Shown here one piece after another: positions 35,675 through 47,034 of a DNA stretch of 64,000 bases; the first letter of the stretch is position 1; each line of letters starts with the position of its first letter. Below the pieces are notes generated by a model. That model was not told the DNA's origin and made no database searches. It saw nothing but the letters and a program-made list of their open reading frames with translations. The DNA comes from Ganoderma boninense. Its lineage: Eukaryota; Basidiomycota; Agaricomycetes; Polyporales; Polyporaceae. The position numbers were made by a program, and so were the translations under genes. The stretch lies in NCBI GenBank assembly GCA_002900995.3, contig CM035310.1, positions 2,406,138-2,470,137 on the forward strand. The letters run 5' to 3'.

Positions 35675-36683
35675 GCACATACCCGAACACCCTGTCGCTC
35701 TAGCCAGTAAGTTGTATAGCATGCGACATTTGCATCGTACAATTCAGTTCCCCGCACCACCATTTTTTTTCCGACATGTGGCAATACTTCCCGTTCCTGC
35801 ACGAATGACTTCTTTGCTTCTCGTCGCCCTACACTTATTGCCAACCCTTAATACATTCACATTCGCGTTCACTCTTGCGTTTTCGCTCTCGACTTCAATC
35901 CCGTCCACCACCCCTCGCCGTTATTCTCTCCCATGGCCCTCCGTTATCCACCCTCTTCACTCGGTAACTGTTTGTCTCGGTGTTCCCGGTGTCTGCTTCG
36001 CGAGCGGTCCCTCGCCTTCGTTTCTTCCGAGTTTCGGACGCTCGCGCTTCGAGTTCCTGTGTCATTACGTTCGAGTTGGAAGCTGTTGGAGTTGTTGGAG
36101 GTTCTCGCCTGTATATGTGATAAAAGCCGCTCTTTGCCACGGATCCGCACGCTGTCGTGTCTCGTCTACTGCATCGCTCCCCCTTCCCGCTCTGTATGCG
36201 CATACGCATTCACCATACTCCATAAAATATACCTTGTTTTCCCGCTTGTGTACATTAAGGTGCCTTTCTGGATGTGCCCTGGTTTATTGGTAGAAATCTC
36301 TAAAACTGGTTAAAAAGGCTTCATTAAGTCTTCCGCTAAAGTCACCGTATGTCGGCAAGTCAATTGCAGGCGCAGTTGAGGCAGTGCGGTTGGGTGCCGT
36401 TGTGACGGCAGCCGACAGATAGTTCCGCAGAAGTCTTTCCGCAGATGGACTCCTGTGGTGACGACACTGGATGGCGGTGTCCAACGGTCCCACAGTTGGC
36501 GTTTCAGCCCTGCCCATGGCCGCCATCTACCTTCGCTGCCTCCAACCTTCCCCTTGGAATGTCTTCGTGAACAACACCCTCGCGAGAAACGAAGAGTTCG
36601 ACGACCATAGGACGTAACGATACCCACGACCTCTCCGACCTCCTGACGAGAAGAACCAGACGCATCCTTGGCAACTTTGCACC
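35675..36683. other. Intergenic
   Basis: 1 kb between the kinase stop and the CNH gene start. Pyrimidine-rich to about 36100, probably kinase 3' UTR. I looked here for a missing RhoGEF (DH) domain of the next gene and saw none. Confidence 0.55.
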
Positions 36684-39173
36684 ATGGCAGATGGTATCGG
36701 TAATGGATATAGAGGTGAGCTAGAGGGTATTCGAACTGCTCTAGATATTATGACAACTGACCGTGCATGTGGGTCTTCTCCCGCATTTCGAAGATTCAGT
36801 GGAACCAAGAGATCGGCGGGGCGAGCTTCAATGGTACAGCGAGAGAATATCATTCGAAGCTGTCCAAGTAGTCGTGAGTACCAGGTCTTGTTCCTCGAGA
36901 GTTGGAGACTGATGTATCTACTCACCTTGTCCTCTTGCTAAATAAACCTGAACGTCAATATCGGCCGTAGGACCTCAATTTCACTGATCCAACGCGCCAA
37001 ATCATCCATGCTGGCACCCTTTTCCGACGGAGCGACCCGTTGAAACGGAGTGTAAATGGCTGGAAGGAGTTATGGGTGATCTTATTTGACAATTATCGTG
37101 CGTCTTCTCTTCTGCTTGATCTGTGTATGCGCCTTCCAATCCATCCCATGTGTCAGTGGTGATGACCAAACCGAAGGGCAAGGGAGACGACATCAAATAC
37201 GTCGTCTGGAAGCCTGTGAGCACGACATACATCGGGCTGGGAGCCACATCCCCGTTGACGCGTCCTTGAAGCCAGTACGCATCGAGCTCCTCGCCCTCTC
37301 CAGCCTGAGCGTCCGGCCCGTTCAACGAAGCAACACCTTGTCCCGTATTATGCGAACCGGCCGCGACTCACCAGATATCTTGTCTATCTTTTCGGACAGC
37401 CCTGCGGATAGTAATCACGATAATAACTATCACCCGCTTTCCTTCCATTGCCACGGAAAACATGGAGGAACATATACGCTCTATGCCACCACTCCTGACG
37501 AACGCAATGAATGGAGGAGGCGAATGAAGGAGGTCATTGTAGCGCAAAGGGCTGTCCAAGCGAACCGAAGTGTTTTTGACGTGGAGACCATCACGGATAA
37601 CACTGGCCCCGATGGCTCTGGACACCATCCGGGACTAGTGACCGGAAGGATTTCATGTTCCATGCCATTTAGTGGGTCAATGCCTTTTGCGTGCGGACAT
37701 AATCTGTACTCACCTTATGAATTGGGTCGCAGATAAGGATGGTCATGACTTGGTGGCGATTGGGAGCGAGGATGGGATATGGATAGGATATCTCCATCAG
37801 CCTGAAAGTACGTCCGCCGCATGTCACGTCGTTCCATTCATCTTGAGACTAATTATCTACCAGCTGTGCAGCGTGTAATATCAGTAAAGAACGTCAGTCA
37901 ATTGGCATTTCTAGAGGAGCATGGGTATTTTCTCGTTTTGGCAGAGAAGGTAACTTTATTAGTCCACCGTCCATATCTAAACTAAGACCGAGGGTATCTT
38001 GGACTGATGTCAGGTGCTACATGCCATCGACATTGAAAGCATTGTCCCGACACCAACCCCTCGAAGACCCATCCACCCCCCTGTGCTTGGGTTACAGAGA
38101 CTCAGTCGGCCAAATAAGCACGTTGACTTCTTCAGCGTCGGGCGGCAGTTTGGCAGAACTCTTGTAGTGTATAAACATCGCAAAGGCGTGAGCATCTCTT
38201 CCCCATTCGTGTACACTTTCTGACACTCGACAATGATTTCATAGCTGGATAGCGTCTTCATGGTGCTCGAGGTAAATGACACAATGCACTACAATCCTCA
38301 GCTGCCCCGTGGATTCGGGGTATATAGGGTAAGATTACTGCGGCGACACTTATCTGTACCTTACTATCATGCCCTGTGCTCATGGACAGACGGTATAGGA
38401 ATTCTTTCTCCCAACCGATTCGCTAGACCTACTCTTTTTGAAGACGAAGGTGTGTGTCCTGATACCAAGAGGCTTTGAGATCATGGATATTACCGAGTAC
38501 GTGTTGTCGGTTTGTGAGCTAGTATCTTGCCATTTAGGGGGTTCCACAGTTTCAACAGCATCACTATCCCACAAGAGGAGGATCTGCGCAGAGTCGGGAA
38601 GCGGGCGATGACTAACAAGCCCTTAGCAATGTTCCGAATACGAGAAGATGAATTTCTACTTTGTTTCGACGGTGAGCTTTTCTGCTTGAACATGGCCTGA
38701 GTCGAGTTTTGAAGTTGTCACAAGAGTACGGTTTATATGTCGACAAACGTGGGACGCCTTCCCGCTCGCCACCAACTATCGATTGGGAGGGTGCTGCATT
38801 ACAGGCTGCCTGGCATCCCCCATACGTCGTCCTCTTTGGTCCAGCCTTCATCGAAATCCGACACGTCGAGTCCGGCCGCCTCACACAGGTTATCACCGGG
38901 CACGACATCCGCTGCACATGGGATGGCCGTGGCGTCATCCGCCCTGAAGGGATCGACGAGTTTGCAGATCCTCGAACACCACGCATACACGCTGTGTTGG
39001 ACGACTCGGATATGTCGAGCACATTCTCAGCGGACCAACACCACTTGCGCTTCCAGGGGAGGCGTCAGCACGCCATCGTGCTCGCGCCCACCGAACGCCT
39101 TGTCGTCCCCGGGACACGGTACTCGCCTTCGTTGCTCAGCGTTGCGGACACCCTTCCCGTTTATGTCCCCTGA
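36684..39173 (+). CDS. PH-CNH protein related to Rho1 GEFs but lacking the DH domain
   Basis: 598 aa, 12 exons, exact frame. After a short start (MADGIGNGYRD) comes LNFTDPTRQIIHAGTLFRRS, WKELWVILFDNYLVMTKPKG and GGTYTLYATTPDERNEWRRR, the PH-like region of Rom2-type exchange factors. The citron-homology (CNH) domain follows: GHDLVAIGSEDGIWIGYL, HVDFFSVGRQFGRTLVVYKH, EFFLPTDSLDLLFLKTK, PRGFEIMDIT, EYGLYVDKRGTPSRS, FIEIRHVESGRLTQVI. Full-length relatives place a DH domain before the PH region; none is coded upstream. It may therefore bind Rho1 partners or membranes without exchange activity. The first two exons (36684-36714, 36794-36873) are inferred from splice signals. Confidence 0.8.
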
Positions 39174-39664
39174 TACTTATCGTAGCATTATATTGGACAA
39201 TCTGTTTCAACTCTTACGGACGGACTTTGTCATTGCTAGAACTGTATAACATGTTGTGATGCTCTTGTTGGGGTTTATTTCACCTGTATTTCGGTTCCCG
39301 TTGGGTCTGTTGTCAGCCTCCGATCGAGTGATGTCGCTCCCTTCGTACGTCACACTCAGTGGTTGGTTTCGTGCTCGCCTCTTGCCTCTTGCCTCCCGCC
39401 TCGTCGAACACTGTATACCGCATTCACAGTCTACATATAGCCTCGTACAGGTCTACACAGAGTGCCCCATTTGAAACGGGGCGTCAGGTACGTTGGTACA
39501 GACCACTTCGATATATACATCGCTGATTCATTCGTGTGCCAGCCTAGATCCAGACCCTTGGTGCGTTCCTTCACTCGCCCTCACCTCATCGTTTCGAACA
39601 GGTCCCTTCTTCCTACAGTCACACACAGCCTATCGATATCAATTCTCCAACAGTCATCTTTACA
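39174..39664. other. Intergenic
   Basis: 491 bp before the integrase-finger gene, same strand. Pyrimidine-rich leader-like sequence close to 39664; nothing else. Confidence 0.5.
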
Positions 39665-41405
39665 ATGCCAGCGCTCCTTCCGGGATCTAGGTCTCGTAGC
39701 AGAAGCAGTACAGCCGCCCCAGAAGACGCAGCAGGACCGAATAAAGGCAAGGGTAAAGCAGCAAAGGGACGGAAACCGTATCCAGCCTCTCGCCCTCTCC
39801 GGGACTCTGCTCGTGCCAACAAGAAGGGCACGCACTCCACCTCCTCCAACCCTGAGCCGGATGAACCTTCCAACCCTACTCAAGGGACGCTCCTCATGGG
39901 CACACGACTCCCTGCTCCCCCTCTGATGTCGAGGGGATCTTCGTCCTCTTCCTCTACCTCGGGGAAGCACGACCGGTCCTACCCCGACCTCGGGATGCCG
40001 TCGCGCGAGGAGTTCGCAGCAATGGAGGAGCAGTACATCGCATCGCTCGACCCGCGCAAGCAGACCAAGGCCCTCATCTCGCAGGCCATGTTCGACAGCA
40101 TCTGGCTCGCACTGCACAGCCCGCGCGACAACACGATCGGCTCGCCGCAGTTCCGCTGGTGGGTGCGCAAGATGTTCATGCTCGCGCGCCCAGACGAGTT
40201 CGGCGCGCTCGTCCCCTTCATCGCGGACCCGGACAGGGACGAGGGGTCTTTCGTCGAGTACGGCCGCCATGCTGGGGAGGACGGGCAGGTCCGTGACACG
40301 ATGGTGATGACGGGCACGCGGTACCTCAACGCGGCGTCGCAGCCGCTGCCGCTGCCGGTGGTCCTCCACGACGGGAAGCGCGTCGCGATCCGCGAGCAGA
40401 TCTACGACATCCTGTGCGTCTGCCACGAGCGCGTGGGGCACGGCGGGCGCGACAAGACGGCCACGGAGATCCGCAAGACGTACACCTGGGTTCCGAAAGA
40501 CCTCATCGCGCTGTTCGTCAAGAATTGTCCGACGTGTATGTGCAAGCGGTCGAAGCAGGTGGAGCGTGCGGTGGATAACGGTCCTTCACCCGAGACTCTC
40601 CCTTCGGGCTCGGGCTCGGGGTCACCGACGTCGGAAGAAGAACCTCAGGCGACCCCCTTGGCGCAGTATGTGCCGCTTCCTATGAGCAGCCTGCTGGGCG
40701 GATCCCAGCCTGGCTTCGCGCACGTCTCGTCGATGGGCCTCCCCGCATGGTCCCATTCGCCCCACTCTGCACCCCTTCCTCCGCCGAGCGCGATCGTAGG
40801 GACAGGGAACGCCCTGTCGGGCTCTCCCCCGTGGTACTTCCCTCCAGGCGCAGCGCTGCCCCCCGGGTCCGGCTACTTCCTCCTCCCGAACGAGATGTAC
40901 GCCGCGGCTGCGCCGCTCCTGCAGCGCCCTGCGTCGGGCTCGGGTTCAGGCGCGGTGCAGCTGCCCAGCATCCGCGTCACGGACACCGACGCAGCCGCAG
41001 ACGCAGACGCGGACGGCGCGGGCCAGGCGCGGGCGCGCTGCCGCACCACCTGCCCCCCAACCACCACCACAACAGCAACTACCACCACCACGCAGGGCCG
41101 GACTTGAAGGTCACTCTCCCGTCCTTGTCTCAGGTGTTGTCTGGGGAGCTGACGCTGACGGCGGCCCGGACTCGACAGCCGCTGCAAGCACTCTCCGGGA
41201 ACGCTGGGTCGGGCTTCCGGGTCGACCCTCTGCAGGGCGACGCGAACGTGGACTCGGCGCGCTCGTCTCCGCGCCGGCACGAAAGGCATGCTCAGCCTAG
41301 TAACAGGCGCAGGCGTACGTGCCTGTCATCGACCCGGCGCTACTGGCGCAGGACGGGGTGCATATGCTCGCGATGGCGGCGGAGGTCGTGCAGAGGGCGG
41401 GGTAG
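39665..41405 (+). CDS. Integrase-type H2C2 zinc-finger protein (domesticated)
   Basis: Intronless, about 579 aa after repair. Basic N-terminus (SRSRSRSSTAAPEDAAGPNK), conserved centre EEFAAMEEQYIASLDPRKQT and SPQFRWWVRKMFML, then CVCHERVGHGGRDKTATEIRK and FVKNCPTCMCKRS, a His-His-Cys-Cys finger as in Ty3/gypsy integrases (H-x3-H ... C-x2-C). No reverse transcriptase, RNase H, integrase core or LTR is present, so it looks like a host gene derived from an integrase N-terminus. The Gly/Ser/Pro-rich tail loses frame near 41024 (-1) and 41315 (-1); the last part, VPVIDPALLAQDGVHMLAMA, ends at 41405. Without repair the first frame stops at 41107. Confidence 0.75.
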
Positions 41406-41858
41406 GTCGGCGTCGGGTGGAGGGACGTGGCGCGAGAGGTTTGGCGTTGACATTGGCATGAGAGACCGTCTGTTACGTACTGTGCGCGTGATGAGCTGGG
41501 TCTTGTGGTTTGTGTAGCTTTGGTGCAGTTGTTGACAGTATGATTATCTCGACGGAGCGCTGGGCGATATATACAATATCCAGGTTTTGGTAGGTACTGG
41601 TACATTACTATATGTGCGTGCGCCTCTACGATTGAGTGTACGATGTGGACATTCGGGCGTGTTTCGGGGGCGTGAAGGGGGTCGTCAGAGGAAAGAAATC
41701 CGGAGCGTGCGTGTCCGTAAGAAGGCGTAGACAAGAAAAGGGATCGATCAAGCTCCACAGTCCCAAGCAACCAAATCATCCATGCAATAATCGGGTCTCA
41801 ATTTTCCATAAGTGGGGTAGGGTCGGGATTCGGTTAGGCTAGAGGGCACAAGAGTTCA
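41406..41858. other. Intergenic, convergent
   Basis: 453 bp between stops of the integrase-finger gene (+) and the Cys-rich secreted gene (-). No feature. Confidence 0.5.
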
Positions 41859-42746
41859 TCAGTCTTGTGATGACAGTGGCAGAGGCCTGAACATGGACAT
41901 GGACATGCGAGCAGAACACGCACCGATGACCATCGCCGCAGCGACGAGACCCGCGAGCCAGAGGCCAGCGCGCGTGGACAGAGGGGCACGAGAGACAGAA
42001 GCACCGTTCATGAGGCCGGACCCAGACGTCGGCGCGCTCGCGGCGGCGGTCGTCGCGAGCCCAGTGGCGACGGTGTTGGCTCCCGTCGCGGGTTTAGTGT
42101 TGGTGTTGGCGGGGACCGTGCCGTACTCGGTCGTCTGCAGCGGGGGCGAGAACCCGACGGACACGCTCGTCGTGTCGGGCGGCGGCACCACGGCGGTCGA
42201 GAGCGAAGCGGAGGGGACGGACGCGAAGCCGGTGGTCGTGCCCCCCGGGGTGGTCGACGCGCGCACAGTGCTCGTCGTCGTGGACGTGCCGCCGTTGATC
42301 GTCGAGGGGGGCGGGGCGACGCCGCCGCAGATCTTGCCGTTCGGGCAGCATCCGCCCGCGTCGCAGTAGTAGCCCGGCTGGCAGAAGTTTCCCGTCTGTC
42401 GATGTGCGCCGATCATATGACGGTCAGCGGAAGGTCAATGCGTGGGGTAGAGACGACGCGGGCAGAAATGAGTTTGGGTACATAGGGCAGGACATACCGG
42501 AGCAGCAGGTGGAGCCGTCGAGCGGGTAGCAGGTCGTCGCGGAGCACTCGACCCACCCGACCGGGCAGCCGTCCGAGGTGTCGTGCACGCCGAGGACGTG
42601 CGTGCCGTTCACGATCGCGCCTTTCGGAACCACTGGGACGAGCAGAAGTCGCCGGCTGGTGGTGCGGCGGCCTGCGTCCGGGAGAGGAGGGCGGCAGCCG
42701 CAAGGAAAAGCGCGAGAGGGCGGGCGTAGGTCGAGGACGACATCAT
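41859..42746 (-). CDS. Secreted Cys-rich, Ser/Thr-rich surface protein
   Basis: Exons 42746-42498 and 42395-41859. Signal peptide MMSSSTYARPLALFLAAAAL, then GAIVNGTHVLGVHDTSDGCP, GWVECSATTCYPLDGSTCCS and FCQPGYYCDAGGCCPNGKIC: about eleven cysteines in a compact module. A Ser/Thr/Pro stretch and a hydrophobic end (AGLWLAGLVAAAMVIGA) suggest wall or GPI attachment, although about 19 residues follow the hydrophobic stretch. The frame breaks near 42648 (one base missing after FCS) and near 42389 (one extra A in GGGAAAC); these cancel, and total exon length is a whole number of codons. Function unknown. Confidence 0.7.
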
Positions 42747-44347
42747 CTACTCAAGGTGCAGGTGGACACCGAGTAAAGACCCGAGGACGTATGGGGGTGG
42801 GAGTTTGGGACGCGAGGCCTCGAGGGGAGAGGTGCCTGGAGGGAAGGGCAGTTTATATGGCCAGAACCCAACCGAAACCATCGACAAGAATTTTCACGGA
42901 GGCTTCTGGCTGGACATGGCGGGGCGATGCACGCGTGTCTGTGGCCTTGTTTTGCGGTTCGCCCAGCAAAAAGCTGTCAACGGCGAGAGACGATGTTTGG
43001 TCCCGCGTGAGGCTTCTTGACGTTTAATCTCGCCTTTGGCGGCGATCGCCCGAGGCGTTGATAAAACGCCCAACCGAGCGAATCGTTCGCCCCAAAGAGG
43101 CTTCAGGTGCATGATGCATGAAGCTATGAGGTGTATCGATATGTGTGCGCCGCATAACACAGGCGAGGAAGAAATGGGCCCAGGTGTAGGCTGACCTGCG
43201 GAAGCTGTGCTATATGGATGTGATCTCGTGCAAGGAACAGGGTGCTTTACCAGTGCTTAACGGTTCGGTCTGAAGGAGAAGATGGTGGGAGATTGACAGA
43301 GCCCTTTGCGGATCAGGGACGTTAGTGGATGAGTGGCCTTGGCACGACGAACAAGGTTCGATCTATGGCACGAGCGCGAGTCACCCGCCTTTGAATTTGA
43401 TGCGCCTTCTGTCCCAATCTGTCACGCCTCAACGACGTCTTGTGTGCTCACTCCCCGATCCCATCTGCATAAAATCCCTTCACAGCTTAGCTTCATCTGT
43501 CGCAATGCAGAGGTTGTGTATGAATGTGCCAAGAAGGCGATGACTCCGAGCTCATCGGCAGGGGCGCTTTCAAGTGAACGATACCGTCTACTGCAGAACT
43601 AGTACTGGGAGCTTACATGGCTTCCTTCAACACTTCACGGGGCAGCGAACCAAGATCCGGCTCGTATTTTGGGCCTTCTTTTCAACTTTGATCTGAAAGA
43701 ACGTTCACGGCACGAGTCATGCTCAGACCATAAGTACTGCCACGAACCACGACTTAAACACGCCGTAACAGGTTGACCCGTGTTGAGGCAGTGACGACTT
43801 AACGCCACAAGCTAGTGCCTCAGACTAAATTAAATTTACTGTGACGAGATGCAGAAAAGACAACAAAGTCACCTTGGGCGACATGTGGGTAGGAGTGTCC
43901 TAGTGAAGCGGATATCCTTGCCAACTTGAACTGCATGAGAGCTGAGCGCTGAGCTATATGGTATATGGAAATCACTTTACAGCAAGGTACTTAGCGCAGC
44001 GATGTTAATGAGGGAGTGGGCAAGCCAAAGCTTACTACAATAGTTCTGAGGGTTCAATCCGAATATTGTACTGACCACGAAAGCTCGAACTGCGGGAGCT
44101 CAGGTTCGAGAGGTGACGCTGACGAGAGTAGGCCAGAGCAGAAGAAGCAGTAAGACCTTGGCCTGATAGGTAAGTACGCGATACTGCTCGCATTAACGGG
44201 AATTTCATTCCCACGATTAGGATCTGTTTGATAGTCGTGCCACAGCCACACTGACGCTTCAAAGCTGCGTAAGCCTGTCAGCATCTCTCGGAGTCGGTAG
44301 TAGTCGTCGGATCCTCCGATCTCGAGCTCTTACACACACACTTTTGA
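42747..44347. other. Intergenic, divergent
   Basis: 1.6 kb between the Cys-rich gene (-) and F-box gene (+). Apart from the TATA-like box at 42851 I see only short open frames. A GGTTCAATCC string at 44051 is not part of a tRNA fold. Confidence 0.5.
42851..42860 (-). promoter_or_regulatory. TATA-like box of the Cys-rich gene
   Basis: CCATATAAAC on the minus strand about 105 bases upstream of the ATG at 42746. Confidence 0.4.
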
Positions 44348-45903
44348 GTGAGTAAACTTCTTTTCCCCACATCTAAAACCACACTTATCATCCCTTGTCT
44401 CTCAGCGACCGTAGCGCTCATGTATGGTAAAGCAACCTTGAGGCTGCCTCCAGAGATTATCGGAGAGATCATCAATGTCATCTACAAGTCCGATGACAGG
44501 AAGACACTACTGTCCTGCGCACCGGTCTGCCAGGAATGGCTGCATGAGAGCAGGAAATTCCTCTTCAGAGGTATCAACATATCTTCTAAGGAGACGTTCC
44601 GGTCTTTCGTTCGCAACGTCCTTCGTTCCGAACGTTTACATCCTTGGCTCACCTCGACCCATGACCTTTGGGTTGAGTTCTTCGATGGGGTATGCGAGGA
44701 AGATCCTGAGGCATTCGTCATGGAGATTTCGGAACGTCTACCTAATCTCTGCGTCATGCAATTGACCCGCTTCCCTCAAGGTCAGAAGCAAACGGTACAC
44801 CTTCCTCTCCGCGCCGACCTATTCCGAGCCCTCGGCCAGTTTACCTCCCTCCACGAGCTGTGTCTCAACGCTTGCACATTCGCGTCGTTTACAGAGCTCA
44901 AAAGCCTCCTCATCGCACTCCCGGCGCTATCCTCTCTGTCAATGGCCTCGGTGTCCTACTTTGACTCTGGCGATGATGGTCGACGTCAGTTGTCCCCCAC
45001 ATGCCGACCGGCCCTGTCCTATCTCTCAGTGGCCGAAAACTCCCCCGGGGACATCCTCTACAACTGGCTATCAAGCACGCCTACCATGTCCGTGCTCAGA
45101 GAGCTAAGCCTGGATTTCCACGACATCGTGGCAGGTCTGCAGATGGCCGCCGGCCCCTCGAGCTCCCTGGTGGCGTTGACAATCCGCAACATGTGGGTCT
45201 GCGACACCGACATGGCGGGTGAGTAGACTCTTCCCCCTCCCCCCCCATCCCTGCCCATATCCAGGCCATATCTCACCTCACACGGCTGTACTTGTGGGCT
45301 TGGGCTGCCTGTGGCGACCCCAAGGCGACCCCGAGCTCGCGCGCCTCTCACAGGTCTTCTCGGGCACGGAGGACATCGCGCTCCTCCGCCTGCACACCTC
45401 CTTCTTCTGCCGCCCGCTCTCGTGGGGCAAGATGGCGCGCGTCCTCGCGCCGTTCGCCGCCGTGCGCGCCGTGCGCGTCCTCCGCTTCTGCTGTTTCCCG
45501 GAGGACTACCACGAGGTCGGCGGCGCGGCGTTCTTCGCGGGCCTCGAGGCGCTCGACGGCGTCCTCCAGGACGGCGCGTTCTCTGCGCTCGCGGCTCGTC
45601 GAGTTCACCGCGCTGTCGATGCAGAACTCCGAGGACTTTCCTGGTCAGCACGCCCGGTGGTCCGCGTTGCTGGAGGAGAAGCTCCCTCGCGTGTGCAAAC
45701 GCGGGGTCGCCGTGGAGCTGTACGTGTACAAGTACGTACGCATTGCGATTGTGTGTGCTGTGCTCGGACTGAAGGGACTCTGTGGGCTCCGACGCCTGGC
45801 TGGACACGGCTGTTGCAGTGCATTGGCCGCGTTTGGCCCGGGGGGCTTCCTGGAACCGTTCGACAGGTTCGGTGATCCTGATTTTCCCGGCGTTACGCTG
45901 TAG
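44348..45903 (+). CDS. F-box protein with leucine-rich tail
   Basis: About 490 aa. The F-box is LRLPPEIIGEIINVIYKSDD followed by LLSCAPVCQEWLHESRKFLF. Then come irregular leucine-rich strands (LPNLCVMQLTRFPQG, FTSLHELCLNACTF, LPALSSLSMASVSYF). Exon 1 ends at about 45220 and exon 2 begins near 45263 (AISHLTRLYLWAWAACGDPK). The frame is lost near 45325 (-1) and regained near 45590 (+1); between them the text ELARLSQVFSGTEDIALLRL and LRFCCFPEDYHEVG is clearly protein-like. A last intron (about 45733-45820) leads to FLEPFDRFGDPDFPGVTL at 45903. The start could instead be the ATG at 44420, giving MYGKATLRLPPEII. Probable SCF adaptor, target unknown. Confidence 0.7.
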
Positions 45904-47034
45904 GAGAAGGTGGACGATGTAAAACCTGTGTAAAATCATGCACATAGTGCTACTGAATGCACGTAGAGCTTGCCCGTACCAAGTCGCTGACCGCAGTTCC
46001 ATCAGACCCACAGAAAATACAGTACTTGAGAGAGGAGGGCAAATGAAATGCCACAGAGAGTCTCTGTCATGGTCCAGCACCTCGACGAAATGTCTGCGCA
46101 CCCAATGTCCCATTTCGTACCGACGTTGGCGGCTCGTCCCCACAGTACTCCCAGGAGCCCTCTGGGACAACGTCGAACTTGTCTCGTACCCGCCCGTCTT
46201 AACTCGCACCCCACCGCCGCAGAAAAGACCGGGGTGCGAGTGAAGACGGTTGGGTACGAGACAACTTTGAACGTGCCACTACAGATCAATCAACGGGGAG
46301 TTGGCACACAACTGCCACTCCAGCCTGGCTGAGAGAGGGGTTAAGGGGAACGGACAGACTTATAGCCGCGGCTGGGTCTTCCGCTCCAAACCCCGGAGCT
46401 TGCTGCCTCTCAGGCTGAGGCCCTGCTCGAGGCTTCTTGAAACTGGGTCAGAGTGAAGTTCGTGGGGTGACACTTGAACACACTACAACTTCAAGCCAAG
46501 TGTTAACATTAGACATGACCTGAATCCATAGCACGGGCACCTCTCGATCTCGTATCATACCTGATACGCGCGGTCCCATCGTCCTCACAGAGCGCATACT
46601 TACAGACGCCGCACATAAAGTCAAGGCGTCCAACGTGACAAAGGAAGGTCGTTAACAAGGAAAGGAAACAAGGAAACTACATAAGTTACACACATCCAGG
46701 TCCACACCCAGATGGTAACGACAAGGCGTATCACATCGTCCTCCTCCTCCAGACATGCCCTCTGTATACGAAGCGCCGGCATCCCATCGGGAATGTCAGT
46801 ACGCTGGACGTTGCATAGTCGTGACTCGTCAAGAGCATTAGGGGGTATTGGGCGGCGGGCGCGCCGCGTGCGCAGATTCATCCCGCACAGGCTGGCGCGG
46901 GAGCCGTCATCTTCGTCGTCTCTGGCATCTGGTCAACTTGAACGTAGTCACGAACGGCACACTTCCATCGTCGATTCGTGAAGAACGAGTCGATGTTTTT
47001 GCCAACTGGGAACACGGACCGTCGCAGTTCAAGT
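45904..47034. other. Intergenic, convergent, with foldback repeat
   Basis: 1.1 kb between two stops. It contains the long foldback at 46179-46264; the rest has no supported gene. Confidence 0.55.
46179..46264. repeat. Foldback element, long form
   Basis: Inverted repeat with 34-base arms: the left arm TTGTCTCGTACCCGCCCGTC... and the complement of the right arm TTGTCTCGTACCCAACCGTC... differ at about three positions and flank an 18-base loop. Similarity continues weakly outward (ACGTCGAAC / ACGTTCAAAG). Related to the short foldback at 17961. Confidence 0.8.

Noticed and set aside
39581..40441. Minus-strand open frame of 286 codons
   Set aside because: Antisense to the integrase-finger gene, with Arg/Leu/His-rich shadow composition.
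41315..41351. 37-nt intron to explain the last frame change in the integrase-finger gene
   Set aside because: Shorter than any other intron here, and it would remove the protein-like VPVIDPALLAQ.
44045..44062. tRNA-like GGTTCAATCC string
   Set aside because: No acceptor stem or anticodon arm can be paired around it.
45058..46209. Minus-strand open frame of 383 codons
   Set aside because: It runs antisense through the F-box gene and into the foldback; Arg/Gly/Pro-rich composition is typical of shadow frames in GC-rich DNA.
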